A DNA stretch of 61,741 bases from Bacteroidaceae bacterium (lineage in GTDB: Bacteria > Bacteroidota > Bacteroidia > Bacteroidales > Bacteroidaceae), in the NCBI GenBank assembly GCA_017940565.1, contig JAGAYH010000015.1:1-61741 (forward strand), in the 5' to 3' direction. Both the position numbers and the translations under genes were made by a program. Below the pieces are notes generated by a model, which did no database searches, was not told the origin of the DNA, and saw nothing but the letters and a program-made list of their open reading frames with translations. Every line of letters begins with the position of its first letter. The stretch's first letter is position 1. Of the stretch, positions 18,727 to 26,756 are shown in pieces.

Positions 18727-19932
18727 TTACTTTTTACTGAATGCTTTCTTCATTTCCTTGTAATTTCCCTGAATGGCTCCCAATTTCTGAGCCTCTTCAA
18801 TGGACTTCTGGTACTCGGCTTCCGTAACGGGTTTTATTTCCATGCCGTCGGTAAGTTTGGTAATGCCTCGGGTTACGATGCGGTCACCCACGGCCAGTCC
18901 CTTCATCACAATGTAGTTCTGCCCGTCGTTCTGCGGATTTACCTCAATGGCCGTGTACTTCACCTTGTTGTCCTTGCCTACAACGTAAACGAAGATTTTA
19001 TCCTGCACCTCGGTTGTGGCCGACTGCGGGATGATAATGCTGTTTTCAGCCTTCTGGGGGATGACGATGGAGCCGGAGCCTCCTGAGCGCAACAGGCGTT
19101 CGGGGTTCGGGAAGTCCGCACGTATCTGCACGGCGCCCTGAGCATCGATGACACCGCTCACGGTTGTCACCTTGCCCGGATGTTCGTAGATGCTGCCGTC
19201 GAGCAGTTGCAGGCGCACGGCGGGGAATTCACCCGTCATGCGGTTGCCATTGGCTGCGCGCGTCATGTCGAGCACCTGCTTCTCGTTCATGGAGAAGTAA
19301 ACGTACATTTCACTGCTATTCGACACCGTTGTGAAGGGCTGTGCCATGCTGGGGCCCACCAGGCTGCCCACACGGAACGGGATGCTGCCGATAACACCGC
19401 TGGTAGGGCTCGTCACGTTGCAGTACGACAGATTGTCGCGGGCGGCCGACACGGCAGCCTGGGCCTGGGCCACGGCAGCTTTTGCCGTCTGCAGATTGTT
19501 CTCCGCCGTCTGCAGGTCGAAATCGCCTATGATGTTCTGATCATGCAATTCTTTTTTATTATTATAGGTCAGTTCGGCTGTTGCCTGGGCCGTCTTGGCT
19601 GAATTCAGGGCGGCTTGGGCCTGGTTGAGCGCGGCACGATACTGCACGTTGTCTATCGTGAAGAGCACTTGCCCTTGACGCACCGTAGCCCCTTCGTCCA
19701 CGCAAAGCCGGGTAATGAAACCGGAAATCTTCGGACGGATTTCTACGTCCTGCTTTCCTTTGATTGACGCAGGATAAGTGGCTGTCAGTTCCGTTGTTGT
19801 GGCTTCAACACTGGCCACAGGATATTCATTTGACGTGGGCAGGCCGCCCTGTTGCCCGCACGACACCACCAGCACGGCGCTTACCGCGAGGCTCATTGCA
19901 GTCAGTAACTGCTTTACAGCTTGATGCTTCAT
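18727..19932 (-). CDS. RND efflux periplasmic adaptor (membrane fusion lipoprotein)
   Basis: A 401-residue AcrA/MexA-type adaptor that links the inner-membrane pump to the outer-membrane channel. A signal peptide ends in the lipobox VSAVLVVSC. The lipoyl/barrel-sandwich halves surround a coiled-coil hairpin (ALNQAQAALNSAKTAQATAE). VTSPTSGVIGSIPF is a family motif. It is the first gene of the adaptor-pump-channel-lpxA operon. No TetR or MarR regulator gene is next to it. TAACTTTG upstream (complement of 20016-20023) is the probable promoter. Confidence 0.94.
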   Translation of the reverse strand: MKHQAVKQLLTAMSLAVSAVLVVSCGQQGGLPTSNEYPVASVEATTTELTATYPASIKGKQDVEIRPKISGFITRLCVDEGATVRQGQVLFTIDNVQYRAALNQAQAALNSAKTAQATAELTYNNKKELHDQNIIGDFDLQTAENNLQTAKAAVAQAQAAVSAARDNLSYCNVTSPTSGVIGSIPFRVGSLVGPSMAQPFTTVSNSSEMYVYFSMNEKQVLDMTRAANGNRMTGEFPAVRLQLLDGSIYEHPGKVTTVSGVIDAQGAVQIRADFPNPERLLRSGGSGSIVIPQKAENSIIIPQSATTEVQDKIFVYVVGKDNKVKYTAIEVNPQNDGQNYIVMKGLAVGDRIVTRGITKLTDGMEIKPVTEAEYQKSIEEAQKLGAIQGNYKEMKKAFSKK

Positions 19933-20015
19933 AAATCTTTCTTATTTTTCTTATATTATTATTATCCGTTATTTGTAGTTCACTGAAAAACGGCTGTGCA
20001 CGCCGTATTGGGGTG

Positions 20016-20023
20016 CAAAGTTA
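20016..20023 (-). promoter_or_regulatory. -7 promoter element of the efflux operon (TAACTTTG)
   Basis: The complement reads TAACTTTG, 84 bases upstream of the adaptor start codon. No good -33 box. It lies just beyond the 3' end of the leucine-rich-repeat stub, so transcription from that stub could also feed the operon. Confidence 0.45.
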
Positions 20024-20048
20024 CAATTTTTCGCTGTAATAGACAGGC

Positions 20049-20231
20049 CTATAAGCTCTGTAAATGCAACCAAGATGTTAAAAAACGCAATTTGGACACA
20101 CCGGTCAGTCCTGAAATATACTCGCGGAAGACTTGGTCGGGAAAGTTGGTCCCATTGAGCACGACAGAGGCCCGCACATTGGCTATGCAGAGCAGGAGGC
20201 AAAGCAGAGAGAGAATATTTAATCTTTTCAT
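20049..20231 (-). pseudogene. Truncated N-terminus of a leucine-rich-repeat surface protein
   Basis: A 60-codon frame encodes a good signal peptide (MKRLNILSLLCLLLCIANVRA) followed by VVLNGTNFPDQVFREYISG. NxTNFPDxxFRxY is the first-repeat signature of BspA-like/internalin-like leucine-rich-repeat proteins of Bacteroidales. After about residue 43 the similarity stops and the frame ends, so the body of the gene is lost. A promoter-like TACCTTTG remains upstream (complement of 20264-20271). It is read here as a remnant; a functional short exported peptide is possible but less likely. Confidence 0.55.
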
Positions 20232-20454
20232 TTATGTCATTCTATTAAATTCGTTATTCCCTGCAAAGGTAGAAATAATCTGACAAACGGGGGGGTCAGA
20301 CTGTTTTTTCCGGCGTATGAACCGGATGTGACGAAATGGTGTGGCACGAGTAGCGCAGGGGGAGTAACGGACCGTGAGTCCCAAACAGCCCGTCAGGGCA
20401 AGAGTGTCAATATTTTTTGGAATGTTTTTGGCAGTTTAGTAATCCATTGATTTT

Positions 20455-20600
20455 CATCGGGTCTCGGATATACTGAGACAGAAGCGGCGCCTCGTCATTT
20501 TGAAACGCCGTTTCTGCGCGACGAAGTCCCATTTGTGAACGCCGAAATCCGGCCTCCGCGGATGGTTTGTCAGGATTTTTTGAATTTTTGGGAAACAAAA
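20455..20600. repeat. Degenerate palindrome element A4
   Basis: This copy has GCGGCGCCTCGTCATTTTG facing AAACGCCGTTTCTGCGCG, so the palindrome is imperfect. The following 21-base units (ACGAAGTCCCATTTGT and ACGCCGAAATCCGGCCTCC) match the copy at 1701-1742 closely, and the collinear similarity continues to about 20593. Unlike the other copies it lies between two genes on the same strand. The rest of the 19933-20659 gap holds the leucine-rich-repeat stub and a terminator; 20283-20454 shows nothing recognisable. Confidence 0.65.
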
Positions 20601-20633
20601 AGCGGTGTGCCCGCCTGTAGGGGGCACACCGCT
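20597..20633 (-). terminator. Rho-independent terminator of the porin gene
   Basis: On the minus strand AGCGGTGTGCCCC, loop CTACAGGC, GGGCACACCGCT and then TTTTG form a strong stem followed by T residues. It begins 27 bases after the porin stop codon. Confidence 0.85.
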
Positions 20634-20659
20634 ATGGGTTGTCTTCCGATGGTCAGGAA

Positions 20660-21733
20660 TTAGAAGAAGATGCTGGCGCGAACGAGGGCGGCCGTGGTGC
20701 TTTCACCGCTGGTGCGGATGAAGTGTACGCCCGGCTGGATTTCCACGTTCTTGAAGATGGGCAGAGCATATTCCACTTCGACGTCACTTTCGTGAACGCC
20801 GTCGCTGAAGTAGGCGCGGCAGAGGTTTACACCCAGGCGGCTGCCCGGCAGGAGCACGTTCTTAACCACGGCACCGGCGTTGTAGTACTGGTAAGCGTAG
20901 TTGACCTTCTCTTTGGAAACCACGCCGCCGAGGGTAACGGCCACAGGATAGGCTCCGGTCACGACGGGCTGGTCGATGTGGGCCATCCAGGCTGTGCTCT
21001 TGTGCTTGTCAATCTGACCGGGCTGGAGGGCGTCGGCGTAGGCAATGCCGGCACGGTATTCGCCGATGTAGTTGTCGTCGTCGGCATCCTTATAGATAAC
21101 CTGTGCAATGTCCATGATGCCGTCGTGTCCCGGGCGGAAGTTGAAGACGCGCGACCACTGGCGGGAAGCCACACCGTTGAAGAGGCTGTTCTTCACGGTC
21201 AGGCCGGGCACGATTTCCCAAGTGAGGTTGAGACCCAGGGCCTGCTGGTGGTAGCAGGGCATGTACCAACGGTTGCCGAATACGGGAGGCGTCACGATGG
21301 AGGTGTTCAGGAAGAGGGAGTTGGTCGGGGTAACGAAGAACTCGCCGGCTTTGAACACACCGAACTTGGCGCTGAGGTTGTCCAGAATCTGCTGGGTGAT
21401 GTTGAACTGCGACAGGGTGAGGAAGTTGCCGATGGGCAGGTTGGTGAAATACTGGCGGTCGTTGGCCACGCTCCACCATCCGCCGTGTTTTTCCATACCG
21501 ATGTCGTGGAAGCCGCCGAGCTCACCGGTGAAGGTTGCGCCCTGCCACAAGGGAGCCTTGGCGGTGAGGAACATGAGATTGGCGTTGTTCCAACGGCCTT
21601 CAAAATTGGTGTTCACTTCCGTGCATACAATTCCGGAGAATTCCACGGGGAGAGCCTTGTCTTGAGCCGAAGCCATGACACACATCATTCCTGCTGCGAG
21701 GAATGCCAAACTTTTCTTAGCAAATCTTTTCAT
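20660..21733 (-). CDS. Outer-membrane porin, carbohydrate-porin (OprB)-like
   Basis: A 357-residue exported beta-barrel protein. The signal peptide is KKSLAFLAAGMMCVMASAQ. The body alternates hydrophobic and polar residues in many strands and ends in a phenylalanine-terminated strand (AALVRASIFF), as expected for outer-membrane barrels. Segments such as FEGRWNNANLMFLTAKAPLW and FGVFKAGEFFVTPTNSLF resemble OprB-type carbohydrate porins. The substrate is unknown. The second in-frame ATG (MKRF) was taken as start, three codons inside the longest frame. TATATTTG (complement of 21841-21848) is the likely -7 element. Confidence 0.65.
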   Translation of the reverse strand: MKRFAKKSLAFLAAGMMCVMASAQDKALPVEFSGIVCTEVNTNFEGRWNNANLMFLTAKAPLWQGATFTGELGGFHDIGMEKHGGWWSVANDRQYFTNLPIGNFLTLSQFNITQQILDNLSAKFGVFKAGEFFVTPTNSLFLNTSIVTPPVFGNRWYMPCYHQQALGLNLTWEIVPGLTVKNSLFNGVASRQWSRVFNFRPGHDGIMDIAQVIYKDADDDNYIGEYRAGIAYADALQPGQIDKHKSTAWMAHIDQPVVTGAYPVAVTLGGVVSKEKVNYAYQYYNAGAVVKNVLLPGSRLGVNLCRAYFSDGVHESDVEVEYALPIFKNVEIQPGVHFIRTSGESTTAALVRASIFF

Positions 21734-21840
21734 AAATCGCATTATTTTATTGGGTTACTATCTTTTCCGCTCTGACAGAGCCCGCCAGCCCTGTGGGTAT
21801 GAACAAAAAATCCCGAACAGACTGACGACTCCTCGGGATG

Positions 21841-21848
21841 CAAATATA
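21841..21848 (-). promoter_or_regulatory. -7 promoter element of the porin gene (TATATTTG)
   Basis: The complement of CAAATATA gives TATATTTG about 107 bases upstream of the porin start. The implied long leader is AT-poor and contains no recognised riboswitch. Confidence 0.4.
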
Positions 21849-21931
21849 CGATAAATATTTGTATTACCTCTTTTAACACAAAAAAATTTTTGTTGAAACC
21901 GTTTTTTTTGCATTTCTGGCGTTTCCTGCCG

Positions 21932-21959
21932 TTGGAATGCGGATTTTTACGTATCTTTG
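21932..21959 (+). promoter_or_regulatory. Promoter of lolD (TTGG / TATCTTTG)
   Basis: TTGG at 21932-21935 and TATCTTTG at 21952-21959 are 16 bases apart, shorter than the usual 19-20. The -7 element lies 40 bases before the ATG at 22000. Confidence 0.45.
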
Positions 21960-21999
21960 CTGTTCCACCCGGACCACAAGTCCCCCCAAACAGGACCGC

Positions 22000-22707
22000 A
22001 TGATAGACATTCAAGGGATAACGAAAAGTTTCGACAGCCTGCAAGTGCTCAAAGGCATCGACCTCCACGTTGACAAAGGCGAGGTGGTGAGCATCGTAGG
22101 CCCCAGCGGCGCCGGCAAGACGACCCTGCTGCAAATCGTCGGCACGCTCGACCGCCCCGACACCGGCAGCGTGGTCATCGACGGTGCCGACGTGTTCGCC
22201 ATGAAGGCCAAGAACCTGGCCCAATTCCGCAACGGCCACATAGGCTTCGTATTCCAGTTCCACCAGCTGCTGCCCGAGTTCAGCGCATTGGAAAACATCA
22301 TGATTCCCGCCTTCATAGCCGGACAGAGCGAGCGCAAAGCCCGCCAGCGGGCCATGGAACTGCTTAACTTCATGGGGCTGACCGACCGTGCCGACCACCG
22401 GCCCAAGCAACTCTCAGGCGGTGAAAACCAGCGCGTGGCCGTGGCCCGCGCCCTGGTCAACCATCCCGACGTCATCCTGGCCGACGAGCCCTCGGGCAGC
22501 CTCGACAGCCGCAACAAGGCGGAACTGCACCAATTGTTCTTCGACTTGCGGCGCGAGTTCGGCCAAACGTTTGTCATCGTCACCCACGACGAGAGCCTGG
22601 CAGCCCTGACCGACCGCACCGTCCACATGAAAGACGGACTTATCATTGACTCTGACACCCCCATGACACCCACAGCGCCATCCGATGAAACTGGGACACT
22701 ACAATAA
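22000..22707 (+). CDS. LolD-like ABC transporter ATP-binding protein
   Basis: A 235-residue ATPase of the LolD/MacB group. It has Walker [11 protein letters not shown]-loop [11 protein letters not shown], signature [15 protein letters not shown], Walker [13 protein letters not shown] and H-loop VTHD. LolD powers release of lipoproteins from the inner membrane, but no LolC/E permease is adjacent, so its partner must be elsewhere. The ATG at 22000 ([11 protein letters not shown]) fits the family start. It overlaps the next gene by 23 bases, which indicates translational coupling. Confidence 0.85.
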   Translation: MIDIQGITKSFDSLQVLKGIDLHVDKGEVVSIVGPSGAGKTTLLQIVGTLDRPDTGSVVIDGADVFAMKAKNLAQFRNGHIGFVFQFHQLLPEFSALENIMIPAFIAGQSERKARQRAMELLNFMGLTDRADHRPKQLSGGENQRVAVARALVNHPDVILADEPSGSLDSRNKAELHQLFFDLRREFGQTFVIVTHDESLAALTDRTVHMKDGLIIDSDTPMTPTAPSDETGTLQ

Positions 22708-23518
22708 ACTGCGCATCGTCCGCTTCACCGACCACGGTGCCGTGCTCGACGGCGACGGCATTGACGTGCTGATGCCCAAGAAATATACCCGGGAGGACCA
22801 ACACCCGGGAGACGAGGTGGAGGTGTTTGTCTATCTGGACCAAAGCGACCGTCTCGTGGCCACGACAGAGCGCCCCTATGCCGAGGTGGGACAGTTTGCC
22901 TACCTGCGCGTGGCCTGGACCAACCGCTACGGAGCCTTCATGGACTGGGGGCTGACAAAAGATCTCTTTGTGCCGTTCAGCGAGCAACGGCATCATTTCA
23001 TGAAAGACAAATCCTACCTTATATATATATACATCGACGACCAGACGGGACGCATTGTGGGCACATCGAAACTGGACCGCAACCTGTCAACCGACTTTCC
23101 TGACGTTAAAGACGGCGACGAAGTGGATGTGCTCGTGTGGAAAAAGACCGACCTGGGCTTCAAGGTCATCGTCAACAATGCCTACGAAGGCCTCATCTAC
23201 GACAGTGAAATCTTCCGCCCCGTCACAATCGGACTGCGCCTGCAGGCCTTCGTGAAAAACGTGCGCCCCGACGGCAAAATAGACATTATCCTGCAACACA
23301 GCGGAAGGCAACTTGTCGATGACATATCGGAACAACTCATTGCTACTCTCGAAGCCAACGGCGGTTTCCTGCCCTACGGCGACCATACACCGCCCGAAAT
23401 CATTGCCAAAGAGTTTCATATCAGCAAAAAAGCCTTTAAACGCACCCTCGGCGCACTCTACCGGCAACACATCGTCACCATCACGCCTGAGGGCATCCTG
23501 CTCAACGCCACCGACTGA
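22685..23518 (+). CDS. CvfB-type S1 RNA-binding protein
   Basis: A 277-residue protein of the CvfB/YitL family: tandem S1-like RNA-binding domains (including [20 protein letters not shown] and [20 protein letters not shown]) and a C-terminal winged helix ([20 protein letters not shown]). In Staphylococcus CvfB affects virulence gene expression; the role in Bacteroidales is not known. It overlaps lolD by 23 bases. Confidence 0.88.
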   Translation: MKLGHYNKLRIVRFTDHGAVLDGDGIDVLMPKKYTREDQHPGDEVEVFVYLDQSDRLVATTERPYAEVGQFAYLRVAWTNRYGAFMDWGLTKDLFVPFSEQRHHFMKDKSYLIYIYIDDQTGRIVGTSKLDRNLSTDFPDVKDGDEVDVLVWKKTDLGFKVIVNNAYEGLIYDSEIFRPVTIGLRLQAFVKNVRPDGKIDIILQHSGRQLVDDISEQLIATLEANGGFLPYGDHTPPEIIAKEFHISKKAFKRTLGALYRQHIVTITPEGILLNATD

Positions 23519-23578
23519 ACTGAAAGCGCACACAGAATGGTCACAAGGGCCCACTTTGTGTCCTTTTTTCCCTTTTTC

Positions 23579-23610
23579 TTTGTTCATGCACCGGTTTTTT
23601 ATTATTTTTG
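23579..23610 (+). promoter_or_regulatory. Promoter of the metallophosphoesterase gene
   Basis: TTTG at 23579-23582, then 20 bases, then TATTTTTG at 23603-23610 is a near-perfect Bacteroidetes promoter. It lies 20 bases before the GTG at 23630 and overlaps any longer reading frame, which supports the GTG start. Confidence 0.65.
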
Positions 23611-23629
23611 CACATCAATAGTCAATATT

Positions 23630-24454
23630 GTGCACATCATAAAACGAAATTTCATCACCCGCTACATCCTGCTGGCCCTCGTTCTGCTGGGCCATCAAGG
23701 GTGTGACCTCATAGAATACCATCCCTACGACGCACGTCTGGAAGGCCCGTTACACATGACCGCCTCCATGACCGCACGCATTGTAGAGCAGTGCGCCGGT
23801 AAGGACACCCTGCGTTTTGCCCACATCAGCGACACCCAGCGCTGGTATGACGAAACGAAAGAACTCGTCAGAGCCATCAACCGCCGTGGTGACATCGACT
23901 TCGTCATCCACACAGGCGACCTCTCTGACTTCGGGCTCACCAAAGAATTCGTGTGGCAGCGCACCATACTCAACGGCCTCGACATGCCCTGGGTCTGTGT
24001 CATCGGCAACCACGACTGCCTGGCCACGGGCGAAGACGTTTACCACACCATGTTCGGCGACGACAACTTCAGTTTCAACGCCTCCTTTGCCCATTTCACC
24101 TGCATCAACACCAATGCGTTCGAATACGACTATTCCGCCTCTATCCCCGACTTCAACTTTATCAAGCACGACATCTCAGCCGTGCCCGACAGCATCAGCC
24201 AGACCATCGTAGCCATGCACGCCAGGCCTGGCTCCGAGCAATTCAACAACAATGTGCTCGACTACTTTGCCCAAATGCTGAACAACTATCCCGGGCTTGC
24301 CTTCTGCATCTGCGGCCACGACCACCACACCGAAGTGCTCCACCCCTTTGACGACGGTGTTCCTTACTACGAATGCGGCAGTGCCAAAACGCGCACTTAC
24401 ATTGTCTATACCCTCACACGCGATTCTTTCACTTATGAAGCCGTTGAAATATAG
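23630..24454 (+). CDS. Metallophosphoesterase lipoprotein
   Basis: A 274-residue calcineurin-like phosphoesterase. It carries the metal-site series HISDTQ, HTGDLSDFG, VIGNHDC, AMHARPG and CGHDHH, a complete set except that the first motif is DTQ rather than DxH. A signal peptide ends in the lipobox ALVLLGHQGC, so it is probably a periplasm-facing lipoprotein. The GTG at 23630 was chosen because it places a normal signal peptide just after a strong promoter. Its end overlaps the next gene by 20 bases. The substrate is unknown. Confidence 0.8.
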   Translation: MHIIKRNFITRYILLALVLLGHQGCDLIEYHPYDARLEGPLHMTASMTARIVEQCAGKDTLRFAHISDTQRWYDETKELVRAINRRGDIDFVIHTGDLSDFGLTKEFVWQRTILNGLDMPWVCVIGNHDCLATGEDVYHTMFGDDNFSFNASFAHFTCINTNAFEYDYSASIPDFNFIKHDISAVPDSISQTIVAMHARPGSEQFNNNVLDYFAQMLNNYPGLAFCICGHDHHTEVLHPFDDGVPYYECGSAKTRTYIVYTLTRDSFTYEAVEI

Positions 24455-25184
24455 CCTGCCGCTCCTGCTCCTGGCCCTGTTCGCCGTGACTGTCAGTGCC
24501 TCCGACTGGCCTGCAGACGATAAAATCCGTCTGATTGCCATCAACGACAGTCTGCTCACCGATACCCCCGACTCTGTGGCCGTAGAAGACTTTGACTCTC
24601 TTCAAAACCGTTCCTCACGTTACGAACGCATCGTGCGCCGCTACCATAAATTCTGGATGGGCATGGTGCCCAGTCATATCAAAGTGCAATACGCAGGCAG
24701 CATCGGACTATTCTCCATCGGCATGGGATGGCACTACGGCGGCCGCCAGCACCGCAAATGGGAAACCGACCTGCAATTCGGCTACCTGCCCCGCTACCAC
24801 CGGCGCACCGGCAACTTCATCCTGACCGCCCGCGAAAGCTACATTCCCTTCCGGGTCCGGCTGGGCGACAACCTCGACATTGAGCCCCTCTCCTGCGGAC
24901 TTTTCTTCAGCAGCATATTCGGCGAGGAATACTGGCGCGAACAGCCCTCGCGCTACCCACGGAAGTATTATGGTTTCTCCACCTCAATACGGGCCAACGT
25001 ATTCATAGGCCAGCGCCTCCGCTTCGGCATCCCCTCCAGTGTGCGTAAACGCAACAACAGCCTCACCGCCTACTACGAGCTCAGCGCCAGCGAGCTCGAC
25101 CTCATCAGTTTCAGCACAAACCGCTGGGTCTCCCTCTGGGATATCCTCAGTCTCTCAGTCGGCATCAAGTTTGACCTGTTCTAA
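24435..25184 (+). CDS. Exported outer-membrane beta-barrel protein of unknown function
   Basis: A 249-residue protein with a signal peptide (YSLPLLLLALFAVTVSASD). After a polar segment there are alternating strand-like stretches (IGLFSIGMGWHYGG, WETDLQFGYLPRY) and a C-terminal phenylalanine (LSVGIKFDLF), which fits a small outer-membrane barrel. I recognise no named family. It starts inside the end of the phosphoesterase gene (20-base overlap), so the two are translated together and may act on the same surface process. Confidence 0.65.
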   Translation: MKPLKYSLPLLLLALFAVTVSASDWPADDKIRLIAINDSLLTDTPDSVAVEDFDSLQNRSSRYERIVRRYHKFWMGMVPSHIKVQYAGSIGLFSIGMGWHYGGRQHRKWETDLQFGYLPRYHRRTGNFILTARESYIPFRVRLGDNLDIEPLSCGLFFSSIFGEEYWREQPSRYPRKYYGFSTSIRANVFIGQRLRFGIPSSVRKRNNSLTAYYELSASELDLISFSTNRWVSLWDILSLSVGIKFDLF

Positions 25185-25202
25185 TTCTTCAAATAAATCA
25201 AC

Positions 25203-25244
25203 GACCGGCCCTGCAAGCTTTTGCTTGCAGGGCCGGTCCTTTTT
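25203..25244 (+). terminator. Rho-independent terminator
   Basis: A perfect 16-bp stem (GACCGGCCCTGCAAGC and its complement) with a TTTT loop is followed by CTTTTTG on the plus strand. It lies 18 bases after the barrel-protein stop and between convergent genes. Confidence 0.9.
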
Positions 25245-25287
25245 GTTCTCAGGCAACGGCCAGAAAAAGTCAAACAAACGGTGACGC

Positions 25288-25605
25288 TTAAATGACGACA
25301 GCGGTGCCGCTGGTGGCGACCATGAGCATAGAGCCGTTAGACCCGATGGTCTCGTAGTCGACGTCGATACCCACGACGGCGTTGGCTCCCATGGCACGGG
25401 CACGCTCCGCCATTTCCTGCATCGAGGTGTCCTTGGCTTCAATCAGCACCTTTTCATAGGCAGCAGAGCGGCCTCCGACAAGGTCGCGGATGCCAGCAAA
25501 GATATCTTTCAAAATGTTAGCACCGATAATGGTTTCACCTGTCACCACACCCTTGTATTCACGGATGGTGTGACCTTCAATCTGCGGGGTTGTTGTCAGT
25601 AACAT
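25288..25605 (-). CDS. YbjQ/UPF0145 family protein
   Basis: A 105-residue protein matching the YbjQ (UPF0145, putative heavy-metal-binding) family, which forms pentameric rings. Family features visible are the start [26 protein letters not shown] and [19 protein letters not shown]. The function is not established. It follows the HEAT-like gene by 54 bases on the same strand. Confidence 0.9.
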   Translation of the reverse strand: MLLTTTPQIEGHTIREYKGVVTGETIIGANILKDIFAGIRDLVGGRSAAYEKVLIEAKDTSMQEMAERARAMGANAVVGIDVDYETIGSNGSMLMVATSGTAVVI

Positions 25606-25659
25606 AATTATCTTAGTAAAATATTTCAGATGTTATTTCCATCCGGTGGGGTTTTGCCG

Positions 25660-26181
25660 CTACCGATATTTGCCGCTGAGAATCTTCTTGATCAAACCAA
25701 CCACAGCCGGCCTGTAGCTGTCCGCGTCCATCGATTCAAGGGTACGCCTCAGTTCCTCCGACAACTCGGGATAGAATTGACACATGCGGAAGGCCAGTTT
25801 CATGCAGAGAGCCTGCACGCCGGGAGGCTCGCCCACACTGGCCATGTGCTCCAGGCAGAAATCCAGGAAGTCGGTTCGCAAGGTGTGTTTCTGCATCTTC
25901 ATACGTTCAATGATACCAAGCGTCAGCCTTCTCACCGACGTATTCCCCGTCTGCATGGCAAGGTCTGTCAACGCGTCGAACAATACCTGAAGTTCCGCCA
26001 ATTCCCTGTCGCTGGCCTTGGTCAGTCCCCACAGGGCGCTCCTCGCCACCCGATGGTCTGCATCGAACACATATCTACGTGTGAAACCACGGAAATCTCC
26101 CAGGGCCTTCACCTCTTGGTAAATCTCCCGCGCACCACCCTCGCTGAAGGTCTGTTGCAGTCTTTCTCGCGTTATTGGCAT
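25660..26181 (-). CDS. Hypothetical helical repeat (HEAT-like) protein
   Basis: A 173-residue, almost entirely helical cytoplasmic protein with no signal peptide. Segments such as HRVARSALWGLTKAS and TSVRRLTLGIIERM resemble HEAT or armadillo-type repeats, which suggests protein-protein contact. I do not recognise a named family. TACATTTG upstream (complement of 26191-26198) is a plausible promoter, and the gene probably heads a two-gene operon with the YbjQ gene. Confidence 0.6.
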   Translation of the reverse strand: MPITRERLQQTFSEGGAREIYQEVKALGDFRGFTRRYVFDADHRVARSALWGLTKASDRELAELQVLFDALTDLAMQTGNTSVRRLTLGIIERMKMQKHTLRTDFLDFCLEHMASVGEPPGVQALCMKLAFRMCQFYPELSEELRRTLESMDADSYRPAVVGLIKKILSGKYR

Positions 26182-26312
26182 ACGGCACTACAAATGTACG
26201 CAATTCGCTAATGACGGCCAAACGATTTGTTGAAAAAGCATTTACAAAAAAGACCGGAAACCCGATGATTTCTCATGAGTTTCCGGACAGATCAATGTTA
26301 ACCATATTTATT

Positions 26313-26387
26313 GGGTGCCCGGTGGGACTCGAACCCACGACATTCAGAACCACAATCTGACGCTCTAACCAACTGAACTACGGGCAC
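26313..26387 (-). tRNA. tRNA-His (GTG anticodon)
   Basis: The minus strand folds as a tRNA. The acceptor stem is GTGCCCG with CGGGCAC, the D arm contains AGTTCAGTTGGTTAGAGC, the anticodon loop TGTGGTT holds GTG, and the T arm contains GGGTTCGAGTCCC. An extra G before position 1, which is typical of tRNA-His, is present at 26388 and faces C73. A full CCA end is not encoded. The upstream promoter is TTTG (complement of 26446-26449), 20 bases, TACTTTTG (complement of 26418-26425). Confidence 0.97.
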
Positions 26388-26417
26388 CATCAAGGGTACT
26401 TTCCGAAAAAAGCGATG

Positions 26418-26449
26418 CAAAAGTACAACTTTCCGGCGGTTCGGCCAAA
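26418..26449 (-). promoter_or_regulatory. Promoter of tRNA-His
   Basis: On the minus strand TTTG, a 20-base spacer and TACTTTTG match the Bacteroidetes consensus at the standard spacing, about 30 bases before the mature tRNA. Confidence 0.65.
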
Positions 26450-26552
26450 CTTTTTGGTATTTTTATTCCCGTGCCGCCGTTTTTTCTCGTTTTCCGGCGC
26501 AGGACGTTTACGAATCACGCTTCTGTCAATGCGGGCGACGCGCCAATGAAAG

Positions 26553-26615
26553 ACTAACTCCGTTTTCGGACGCACTAAATCGGATTTAGGAAAAACCGAC
26601 TGCGTTTTCGTTCCG
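26553..26615. repeat. 63-bp triplet array B2
   Basis: Three 21-base units start at 26553, 26574 and 26595, with cores ACTAACTCCGTTTTCGG, ACTAAATCGGATTTAGG and ACCGACTGCGTTTTCGT. The middle unit is in the opposite sense to the outer two at the CCG/CGG centre. It lies in the 26182-26756 gap, which otherwise holds tRNA-His, its promoter and the CotH promoter. Confidence 0.8.
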
Positions 26616-26671
26616 CCGTTAGGCAGCTGCTTCCTGTGCGGGACGGATGGCGTTTTTTTATGGGCTTTTAT

Positions 26672-26702
26672 TTTGCGTTCTCAATAAGTTGCATTAATTT
26701 TG
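26672..26702 (+). promoter_or_regulatory. Promoter of the CotH gene
   Basis: TTTG at 26672-26675, exactly 19 bases, then TAATTTTG at 26695-26702 is a perfect match to the Bacteroidetes promoter. The start codon follows 54 bases later. Confidence 0.7.
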
Positions 26703-26756
26703 CTGAGATTAATGCATTGCTGCCGCTTCGGTTGCAGCCGTGCGTAACCGTCTACA

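Noticed and set aside
20407-20598. Small minus-strand frame across element A4
   Set aside because: It is made of the palindrome element read through and has no independent support as a gene.
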